64,000 bases of DNA. Origin: Thalassobacterium sedimentorum (GTDB lineage: Bacteria; Verrucomicrobiota; Verrucomicrobiia; Opitutales; Coraliomargaritaceae). The stretch covers positions 1 to 64,000 of the forward strand of contig NZ_JARXIC010000024.1 of assembly GCF_031127905.1 (NCBI RefSeq), written 5' to 3'. Shown one piece after another: positions 1 through 6,649 of the stretch. How positions within the stretch are numbered: position 1 is the first letter of the stretch; the number at the start of each line of letters is the position of its first letter. Made by a program: the position numbers and the translations under genes. The notes beneath the pieces were generated by a model. The model saw only the letters and a list, made by a program, of their open reading frames with translations. It had not been told where the DNA came from and searched no databases.

Positions 1-285
1 TGAGCCGAAATACAGTTTTCAGCCCCTGCCCGTCCGGGCTAAAAGTTAATTCGCCAAAGGCCCAGGAGCGGCTCTCCAAGCCAAACAGTTGATCCGCATG
101 GTAGCGACAAGCGCCGCTGTTAACGCCAGGAACTCTCGTCTCTGAAGAGAATGATAGTGATTCATACAAATACAGGGGGGGATTAAACAAGTCGCCGAAG
201 GAGGGATCATATATGAACAGCGAAAAAATTCTATCGCGCGTTTAAGCGAGATTTCGCCCTTTAATGTATTCAGGGCGAACTTAGC
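1..285. other. left edge, no confident gene
   Basis: No gene can be assigned with confidence. On the minus strand one frame is open from about 241 down to the window edge (about 80 codons) and reads protein-like (for example FGELTFSPDGQ), but it contains no ATG or GTG, so it is either a remnant or chance. On the plus strand a perfect AGGAGG at 199-204 precedes an ATG at 213 that opens only a ten-codon frame. A hairpin with perfect 8-bp arms (253-260 and 272-279) follows it. Confidence 0.3.
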
Positions 286-303
286 TTGTTGCAGCTGGCA
301 GCA

Positions 304-471
304 ATGTCTGTGCAGGCAAAAGAAAGGCGCAGTGCCGAAGCGCTGCGCCTGCTATTCCTCTCCATATATCTCAAAGGTATGTGCTGTGTTTTAGCACTCC
401 ATTTTATTGGATGGAGCCTAAATGATCAGATACTCGATTTTATTGAGGAGATACTGCACTGGTCATGGTAA
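304..471 (+). CDS. possible small hydrophobic protein (55 aa)
   Basis: A 55-codon frame from ATG 304. The product begins with a charged stretch (QAKERRSAEALR) followed by a hydrophobic segment (LLFLSIYLKGMCCVLALHF) that could lie in or on a membrane. No Shine-Dalgarno is visible and the family is not recognised. It ends five bases before the convergent sensor-kinase stop, and a perfect 8-bp inverted repeat (325-332 / 343-350) lies inside the frame. That repeat could instead be a termination hairpin, which would argue against a gene. Existence is uncertain. Confidence 0.25.
   Translation: MSVQAKERRSAEALRLLFLSIYLKGMCCVLALHFIGWSLNDQILDFIEEILHWSW
325..350. repeat. inverted repeat / possible terminator hairpin
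   Basis: Arms AGGCGCAG (325-332) and CTGCGCCT (343-350) are perfect complements with a 10-nt loop. No U-run follows on either strand, so a role as a Rho-independent terminator is only possible, not shown. Confidence 0.4.
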
Positions 472-476
472 ATGTC

Positions 477-3400
477 CTAATTTTGTAGTTCGACGTCTAG
501 TTGCTCAATAAGTGGGGTAATTGTTTCTATCGGAGCTCTTTGTTTGGACTTTGTGGAGATGTTCTCGACCAATGTTTGAATGCTTTCGCATTGCTGTACG
601 CGACAGAGGCCTAGGAGCTTGTGGGTAATTGTCTCTTGTGCTTTGAGATCTTGTGCTGCAAATGCCGCTTTAAGTTTGGCCAGCTCTTCTCGGAAGGTTT
701 GTGTGTACTCAGCTTTAAGCTCCTGGAGGCTAATGGGGCCATTCTGAGAGAGATAGGCAAGTAAATCACTTTTTGTATCTGCTCGTGTATTTTGTGGGTG
801 GAATTTCAATAGCTTTTTTAATTTCTCAGGATCGAGTGGTTTTTCAATGAAGTGCTTGAAGCCGGCGCCTAGGCACTTATCTTCGGCATCTAGACTATTG
901 TAAGCACTCAGAGCTATAAATATTGGAGGTGGTGTGTGTGGGGCCTTTAGGTAGTTCTCCACGACTTCCAGACCGGACATCTCCGGCATGTTGATGTCTA
1001 ATATGACAATTTCGTAATGTGTTTTGCGCAACATGTTTAGAGCGATGCGTCCATTTTCGGCGATGTCGATTTTGGCTCCCATACTGTTGAGCACTGCGGC
1101 GCTAATATAGCGGTTGAAGCTCATGTCGTCAGCAATTAGTACCCGTTGGCCTTTAAGGATTTCTGACTGAACTTGTTCTGGATTGGCTCTTGTTTTGCGC
1201 CGGAAGAGTTCAAGTTCAAATTGTAGAGTGAGCAGGAATCGGGCGCCCCCTGTGTAGTCCGGATCGAGTGTGAGCTGACCTCCCATCAGCCGAGCCATTT
1301 GAGAAGATATCGTGAGGCCGAGACCAGTGCCTGGAATATGACTGGTTTGACTTTCAGGCAGCCGTGCGAATTCTTCAAAGATGAATACTTCCTGTCCCTC
1401 GGGGACGCCGGGGCCAGTGTCGACGACTTCAAAGCAGGCCTTTACGGACTCGTCTATTTCCTGGCTGCTTAGCCTCAAGCTGACAGAGCCTTCCTTGGTA
1501 TATTTGATCCCGTTGGAGACTAAGTTAATTAGGATCTGGCGTAAGAGGACTGGGTCGCCCTTCCAGTTGTGTTGAACTTTCGGGACGTCTAGTTGTAGTA
1601 GAATCCCTTTTTCCTGGGCCATACCGTTTTGAATTTGAATCACCTCTTGCATGAGTTCGCATGGGTTAAATGATTCGAATCGAGTTCTTAGTTTGCCGGC
1701 CTCTAAGCTTGAGTAGTCGAGAGTTTGGCTGAGCAGTTGATTCAGGTGCTGGCTGCAACTATAGAGATGGGTGGTCTCTTCAGTTTGAATGCCTTGTTCT
1801 TGCTCCTTTTGTTTAAGTAATCGTGCGATACCGATGATTCCATTGAGTGGATTACGGATTTCGTGGCTCATGCTGGCTAGGAAATTTTGTTTGGCGCGGT
1901 TGGCCTTGATGAGTTGTAACTTTTGCGTTTCGAGTTCGTAGGTCCTTGTGTTCACTAGCGCTTCTAATTGTTCGTTACGGATGCGTAGTGTGCGATTTCT
2001 CCAGTGGTTTGAGAATACGAGTATAGCGATCGCTGAGAGCGCATAGCCTACATAGGCGTAGGCGGTTAAATACCAGGGTCTACGGATCGTAAAGCGATAC
2101 TCTGTGATGTTTCCGTTACGCCCAAATTCATCGATGGCTCTGACTTGGAAAGTATAGTGTCCATGAGGTAGGTTGGTGAATTCCCTATAAGTTGTCGGGC
2201 TTGGTTGCGTCCATGTTTCATGAAAGCCGAGCAGCCTAGTCTGGTAGCCCTTGACTTGGAGCCTAGTTGGAGGGGCAACGAAATTGACGACTAATGCTTT
2301 CTGGGGATAGTCTAAGAGCGGTTCTTTTTTCAAACTGCCATTTCCGTTGTAATAGACTTTGCTATCTTCTTGTTCGGCAACTGAAACGAGTCGTGTCGTC
2401 GGTGCAGGAGCGGATGAAAGTTTCGTTAGATTATATCGAAGCAGTTTGGATGTGCCTCCGACCCAGAGTGCCGCCTGTCCTTCGGATCTTTTTTCGTGGA
2501 AGAGCGAGGTGACTTTGCCAGCTTCGTTGAGTGAGGGAAGTTGCAGCGGGGACCAGCTCAAGCTTTTGTCGACGTTGACTTTTAAATGTCCGATTTGGTG
2601 GCGTTTTCCTGTGGCGGGTAGATTCACTATCCAGCCGTCGCCACTGGCTTCCCGACAGGTTTCGAGTGCGTAGGCGTCAGTGCCTAAGTCGTTTCCCAAA
2701 ATAGGATCGTATTGAAATTGTCCGGTGTCGATCGCATAGGTGAATAGACCTTTATTGGTGATGACTAGAATCGTTTGGTCGTCCCGTAGGCTATACGCCC
2801 ATACAAATTTATCCAGTAGTCCCTGCGATTGACCGAGTTTAGTGAGTGTCGATTGTGATTGCCAGTCCACTAGCAAGATGGGGCTGTTTTCACATGAAAT
2901 TAGTAGCTTCTCATTGGGAAGTTCGGTGATTGATAGGACTGAATAATTGAAATTTTGAAGTGAGTCCAAATACTGCCAGCCGGTTTCGCTGTGCTGCCAG
3001 CGACTGACTTTTGGAGGATCACTGGTATAGATTAGTGAGGGGTTTAAGTTACTTTCAAACAAGTAGCCGACATGTCGGGATGAAGGTATTGTGTAGTTTT
3101 GTTTCCCAGATGTAATGACTCCGAGGTTCTGAGCGTCGCCGTACAGTAAATCAACTGAGGCGGAATATAAGTTCCAGATTGCATCGCCTTGAACGATCGT
3201 GCGGGGGCTCCACATCGCTCCTCGGCTTTGGTGGATTTTTTTTACTGCTTTCTCATTAGTATAGTAGAGTTCGTTTTGATGTTGTATGATGTCGAGTGCC
3301 TTATCGGGGAAGTGGCTTAAGGCCGAATTGGGGATTTCTATGATGGTACTGGTCGTTGCTGCCCAAATCGCACCTGAACTGTGTTCGAGTATATCATAGA

Positions 3401-4331
3401 CTGAACTGTTGTCATGTCGCACTTGGCCGATGAGCCCTGTTGAGGGATCTATGATTTTGATCCCATCATGTGTAGTACTGACTGCGATGGTCTCATTTTG
3501 AAGTCGCTGCGCGTTTAGGATTTTGGACGCTTGCCACTCGATGTTGCTCGGGGTAAATGTGTCGTTCTTGAGTCGATGAAATCCATTGGCGACTGTGGCG
3601 CAGAGTAGGCCGGATTCGCTTTTTTCAATGATGGAAATAATGCCTGATGCGACTGCAGCTGTTTCGGGTGCGATCAGTGTGAATACATCCCCGTCTAAAC
3701 GAAACAGGCCGGTTCCTCGATTATGCAGATACAATTGACCCTCGACCCAGTCCGTTAGGATTCTTCGTTCTATATCAAAATGCCAGTGTTTCCACTGTTG
3801 TCCGTCCCATCGCAACACTGATTCCGTGGTGATCAGGTAGATCTTGTCTTGCTGAGCGTAGATTGTCCAGAATGTGCCTAAATCTGGACTGTTCAATTGT
3901 TGTTGAATTGTATGAGTCAGGTCCGTATAGCGATAGTGACCTTGTGGGTCTAAGTAATAGTAACCAATTGTGGTTAGGCTTGATATCCAGATGCGATTTT
4001 GTGAGTCGATGGCGACTGAACTAATGTAGTCGGTTTGTCCAGTGGGTGGCATTGAATGCCAGTGTGCTCCGTCATATTTGAGTAATCCTGATTCGTTGGC
4101 GACAAACACACTACCGTCTACATCTTCAGCGATCGAACTGGACATAGGACCTCCTCCGTGTTGGTCCGGCGTATGTGCAGTGCTGAGTAAATTTGCGAGA
4201 GGTGCTGGCTGTGCAAATAAAGTCGCTAAAATGAGTTGGTTGCTGGCGATGGCTATCGCCCAAAAAATAGCTAGCTTTGATGGTAGATGCAGGGGGAGCG
4301 TGGAGCGATGGATCCAGAACTTAAATTTCAT
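477..4331 (-). CDS. giant hybrid sensor histidine kinase (periplasmic propeller, HK, REC, Hpt-like)
   Basis: A 1284-residue one-component-style hybrid sensor. Order seen: a signal-anchor region (about 20-45), about 650 residues of two-component-regulator propeller repeats, a Y_Y_Y-type domain ending in the RRPWYLT junction, one membrane helix (about 754-776), and HisKA with phospho-acceptor His823 in SHEIRNPLNGI. The ATPase domain follows with an intact N box (NLVSNGIKYT), DTGPGVP and GTGLGL motifs, then a receiver with Asp1112 in LDINMPEM. The C-terminus is Hpt-like, with His1237 in THKLLG, a degenerate form of HxLKG. Classical Bacteroidetes-type HTCS proteins end in an AraC domain; this one ends in Hpt. 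It should therefore pass phosphate to a separate response regulator, and the obvious candidate is the LuxR-type regulator at 5614-6264. It is divergent from the YcaO/peptide genes with about 115 bp between. The ligand is unknown. Confidence 0.93.
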   Translation of the reverse strand: MKFKFWIHRSTLPLHLPSKLAIFWAIAIASNQLILATLFAQPAPLANLLSTAHTPDQHGGGPMSSSIAEDVDGSVFVANESGLLKYDGAHWHSMPPTGQTDYISSVAIDSQNRIWISSLTTIGYYYLDPQGHYRYTDLTHTIQQQLNSPDLGTFWTIYAQQDKIYLITTESVLRWDGQQWKHWHFDIERRILTDWVEGQLYLHNRGTGLFRLDGDVFTLIAPETAAVASGIISIIEKSESGLLCATVANGFHRLKNDTFTPSNIEWQASKILNAQRLQNETIAVSTTHDGIKIIDPSTGLIGQVRHDNSSVYDILEHSSGAIWAATTSTIIEIPNSALSHFPDKALDIIQHQNELYYTNEKAVKKIHQSRGAMWSPRTIVQGDAIWNLYSASVDLLYGDAQNLGVITSGKQNYTIPSSRHVGYLFESNLNPSLIYTSDPPKVSRWQHSETGWQYLDSLQNFNYSVLSITELPNEKLLISCENSPILLVDWQSQSTLTKLGQSQGLLDKFVWAYSLRDDQTILVITNKGLFTYAIDTGQFQYDPILGNDLGTDAYALETCREASGDGWIVNLPATGKRHQIGHLKVNVDKSLSWSPLQLPSLNEAGKVTSLFHEKRSEGQAALWVGGTSKLLRYNLTKLSSAPAPTTRLVSVAEQEDSKVYYNGNGSLKKEPLLDYPQKALVVNFVAPPTRLQVKGYQTRLLGFHETWTQPSPTTYREFTNLPHGHYTFQVRAIDEFGRNGNITEYRFTIRRPWYLTAYAYVGYALSAIAILVFSNHWRNRTLRIRNEQLEALVNTRTYELETQKLQLIKANRAKQNFLASMSHEIRNPLNGIIGIARLLKQKEQEQGIQTEETTHLYSCSQHLNQLLSQTLDYSSLEAGKLRTRFESFNPCELMQEVIQIQNGMAQEKGILLQLDVPKVQHNWKGDPVLLRQILINLVSNGIKYTKEGSVSLRLSSQEIDESVKACFEVVDTGPGVPEGQEVFIFEEFARLPESQTSHIPGTGLGLTISSQMARLMGGQLTLDPDYTGGARFLLTLQFELELFRRKTRANPEQVQSEILKGQRVLIADDMSFNRYISAAVLNSMGAKIDIAENGRIALNMLRKTHYEIVILDINMPEMSGLEVVENYLKAPHTPPPIFIALSAYNSLDAEDKCLGAGFKHFIEKPLDPEKLKKLLKFHPQNTRADTKSDLLAYLSQNGPISLQELKAEYTQTFREELAKLKAAFAAQDLKAQETITHKLLGLCRVQQCESIQTLVENISTKSKQRAPIETITPLIEQLDVELQN

Positions 4332-4376
4332 TTGCTTATCAAATATGGTGCAAAAGGACTAGTATGGTGGGTTGTC

Positions 4377-4405
4377 TTGAGCGTCGAATGCGAAATCTTT
4401 ATCAA
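4377..4405 (+). promoter_or_regulatory. candidate sigma-70-type promoter for peptide/YcaO genes
   Basis: TTGAGC (4377-4382) and TATCAA (4400-4405) are separated by 17 bp and lie 41 bp upstream of the peptide start. Each hexamer matches consensus at four of six positions. The 8-11-bp motifs CAAGTGCTTTC and TCAGCACA occur just here (4403-4413, 4421-4428) and again inside the small gene (4513-4523, 4498-4505). Confidence 0.35.
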
Positions 4406-4446
4406 GTGCTTTCAATCAAGTCAGCACAGAATTAGGATATACATAG

Positions 4447-4584
4447 ATGAAATCACTACTAAGCACCTTATTCCTAAATTTGGGAATGCATAAGAAATCA
4501 GCACATGTTGACCAAGTGCTTTCTCAATCTGAGGAGAAGACCAGTGTAGATGCCGCGACACCTACCTGTTTGCCCACTGTCTAA
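4447..4584 (+). CDS. putative RiPP precursor peptide (45 aa)
   Basis: A 45-codon gene. The start is supported by AGGA at 4434-4437, nine bases before ATG. The product has a hydrophobic N-terminal part (MKSLLSTLFLNLG), a charged middle (HVDQVLSQSEEK) and a C-terminus rich in Thr, Pro and the only Cys (AATPTCLPTV). That layout, a charged leader then a short tail with Cys/Thr, is what a YcaO substrate peptide looks like, and a YcaO gene begins 94 bp downstream on the same strand. A Rho-independent-type hairpin lies directly between them, which would keep peptide transcripts more abundant than enzyme transcripts. I do not recognise the peptide family. Assignment as precursor rests on position, size and composition; the start could alternatively be Met14. 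No protease or exporter gene is adjacent. Confidence 0.55.
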   Translation: MKSLLSTLFLNLGMHKKSAHVDQVLSQSEEKTSVDAATPTCLPTV

Positions 4585-4605
4585 TTTATAAAAAGTTAGC
4601 ATGTC

Positions 4606-4651
4606 AGTGCCTAAATCAATGCGTGTCCGCGCGATGGTTTAGGCACTTTTT
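4606..4651 (+). terminator. Rho-independent-type terminator / attenuator
   Basis: Perfect 10-bp arms AGTGCCTAAA (4606-4615) and TTTAGGCACT (4638-4647) are followed by a T-run. It lies 22 bp after the peptide stop and 28 bp before the YcaO start, so it probably ends most peptide transcripts and lets a fraction read through into YcaO. Confidence 0.75.
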
Positions 4652-4678
4652 GTCCGATTGTTTTTAGAATAAAACCGT

Positions 4679-5572
4679 ATGCTAAATTTAGCTCCGCTGC
4701 GTTATGTTAAGGTCATGGAGGCCGATGGTGGGCCGATTGCACGGCTGGAGCATGCGTATTGTGATATCTTTGGAGTACCCTGTGTTCACGCTGTTGCTTA
4801 TTTAAAGCAGGGGATCGTAGCTCCTGAATTATTGCAGATGCGGGTGATCGCCCAACCGGATGGTGCAGGGGCTCATGAGAGTGCTCAGATTGCCTGTTAC
4901 ATGGCTATTTCGGAGGCAATGGAGCGTTGGGCAGTGCATTATTGTCGTGAGCGTTTAATTTCTGGTATGGGGGGCATGGATTTGGATTTTAGTTCAAATG
5001 GCTTTGCTGCCTATCCAGGCGTTTTTCGTCGACAGGCGCGGGAGGCTGCATACCGGGAGTCGATCGAACGTCATTGCTTGATTGGTTGGTGGGAAGGCTT
5101 ATTAGGGCATCGCTGTATCGAAAATCCCAGACCCGGAGTTTCTGCGATTATCATCGATCATCGGTTTAGTGCGCACACGGTGGTATTGCTCTGGTCTATG
5201 ACTGCTTATGGGCACTCTTACTCTTTCGGCGCGGGACACAATGTAGCGCATGCTGTTCAGCGGGCCTTGGTTGAACTGAGTCGCACCCAGAGTATGTTGA
5301 AACAGCTGGTTAAGCTCTCGCTTCCGCTTCGAGCGGGGCGACGCGGTGATGTGTTCGAACGTAGAATTCACTACTTTTCGACTGATGAGGGCGTGTCCCT
5401 TTTTTTGGAACGGCTGAAGCGGCAAGTCAAAACTGTACGCGCGCGGCCTAAGGTTTTATTTGATTCAGCCGTGTATGGACCCTGGGATGCCTATGCCAGC
5501 GTCTGGCGAACTGTTTTTGAGGCACCTAGTCAGGATTACTTGAGTGAGCGTGAAGACTATTTCTTTTGGTAG
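4679..5572 (+). CDS. stand-alone YcaO-domain protein
   Basis: YcaO enzymes use ATP to activate peptide backbone amides, forming azolines, thioamides or amidines in RiPPs; E. coli YcaO itself acts on ribosomal protein S12. Three family signatures are visible: E67 followed by SEAMER (E79, E82, R83); YRESIER (E127, E130, R131) followed by the expected WW; and a GAGHN...RALVEL segment (R195, E199) with Q204. These correspond to the ATP/magnesium-binding glutamates. At 297 residues it is short for the family (commonly about 400) and carries no fused docking (E1-like) domain. The C-terminus ends in aromatic residues rather than the PxPxP of many azoline-forming members. It follows the 45-aa peptide gene and precedes a LuxR-type regulator by 41 bp. 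No dehydrogenase or TfuA partner is nearby. ATG 4679 has a weak ribosome site, and ATG 4715 is an alternative. Confidence 0.82.
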   Translation: MLNLAPLRYVKVMEADGGPIARLEHAYCDIFGVPCVHAVAYLKQGIVAPELLQMRVIAQPDGAGAHESAQIACYMAISEAMERWAVHYCRERLISGMGGMDLDFSSNGFAAYPGVFRRQAREAAYRESIERHCLIGWWEGLLGHRCIENPRPGVSAIIIDHRFSAHTVVLLWSMTAYGHSYSFGAGHNVAHAVQRALVELSRTQSMLKQLVKLSLPLRAGRRGDVFERRIHYFSTDEGVSLFLERLKRQVKTVRARPKVLFDSAVYGPWDAYASVWRTVFEAPSQDYLSEREDYFFW

Positions 5573-5613
5573 AATTCTTGCAGCTCAGGCTTTTGTGCCT
5601 TTAGTCCTCATAC

Positions 5614-6264
5614 ATGAAAGCCCTAATTGTTGAAGATGAGAAATTCGTACGCGAGTATCTCTCGAGCTTATTGCAGAATGAGTTCGATTTTGATGAAATC
5701 GTTCAGGCTGTGGATGGTGAGGCAGGTTGGGAGCTTTTCGAGCAGCAGTCCTTTCAGTTTATTATATTAGATTTGTTACTGCCTAAGTTGGATGGTATAC
5801 AGTTGGCTAAGCGGATTCTAGAACGCGGGCGAGGACACCGTGTTTTAGCAATTTCCAGTGAATGCGATGATTTCACGGTGCGTGAAGTGACACGGAGTGG
5901 CATTTTAGGCTTTGTGAGTAAGAAGGATATGTCGGAAGGCATTATGAATCAGGCCTTTACTGAGATATTTGACGGGCACGTTTATTACTCTTCCAGTGTG
6001 TTAGAAGTTTTAGAGCGTGTGCGTAATGATCCCGATGCCTATTATAAGGTGCTCTCCCGCAGAGAGCTGCAAGTTTTGCGTTATATAGCCCAGCGCAAAA
6101 CGCATGAGGAAATTGCAAGCGAGCTTGGACTGAGTGACTTTACCATTAAACGGCATCGTCATAATGCGATGAAGAAGCTAAATTTAAAAAACGAGTCGAG
6201 CCTACTTCATTTTGCTTTGGATAAAGGTATTTTAAAGCATAAGGGAGGTTTAGACTGGAGTTGA
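5614..6264 (+). CDS. LuxR/NarL-type response regulator
   Basis: A 216-residue regulator. The receiver domain (about 1-120) has the acidic pair in VEDE, the phospho-acceptor Asp53 in ILDLLLP, Ser81 at the conserved Ser/Thr position and Lys in VSKKD (about 103). A GerE helix-turn-helix occupies about 147-207 (LSRRELQVLRYIAQ...EIASELGLSDFTIKRH). It lies 41 bp after YcaO on the same strand, so the two are probably co-transcribed. The divergent hybrid sensor at 477-4331 ends in an Hpt-like domain and has no DNA-binding domain, so this protein is the best candidate for its output. The regulated genes are probably the peptide/YcaO operon, but no binding site is identified. Confidence 0.88.
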   Translation: MKALIVEDEKFVREYLSSLLQNEFDFDEIVQAVDGEAGWELFEQQSFQFIILDLLLPKLDGIQLAKRILERGRGHRVLAISSECDDFTVREVTRSGILGFVSKKDMSEGIMNQAFTEIFDGHVYYSSSVLEVLERVRNDPDAYYKVLSRRELQVLRYIAQRKTHEEIASELGLSDFTIKRHRHNAMKKLNLKNESSLLHFALDKGILKHKGGLDWS

Positions 6265-6649
6265 GAAGCTGATGTTTTCGGGAGATTAAAGTCGTTTAAA
6301 TAGAATTGGTCTTTTTATACCATTTCCAAGTAATCGGCCTCCAGTTTACCTTTTTTGCCGATTAGCAGAGCTGTAACTTGTCTTTTGGACGCAGTGGATG
6401 ATTGAACTATGGATTAAATTTGCTTGGCTGGAGTCTGTCGAGAAACTGGTTCATTCATAGTAGGTAATTCGTGCCAGACTTATTGCTTCGGTGTTTGCCC
6501 GAGGCACTTGTGAATGTGGTGACATTTGTGGGCTATTTTATGAGCCAGTTTCTTGATGCCTTATCTGGCTGGCAGTGGTTTTGTAGCTGATGTTACTTTG
6601 TCAGCTATTCGGATTCAGGCAGGGCATTGTAGATGTTTGCTATAGTTGT
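6265..6649. other. convergent intergenic region with hairpin
   Basis: The space between two convergent genes (regulator and TonB receptor). An 8-bp perfect inverted repeat TAATCGGC / GCCGATTA (6331-6338 / 6357-6364) has an 18-nt loop containing a T-run but no U-tract after the stem. Related copies of GAAACTGGTTCA lie further right in opposite orientation. No gene is supported here. Confidence 0.4.

Noticed and set aside
213-245. Ten-codon frame after a perfect AGGAGG
   Set aside because: Too short to support and no plus-strand gene lies downstream for it to lead; the AGGAGG may be chance.
6471-6590. 39-codon hydrophobic frame starting at GTG, considered as a second peptide gene
   Set aside because: Weak start, no Cys/Thr-rich core pattern and no link beyond proximity to the regulator.
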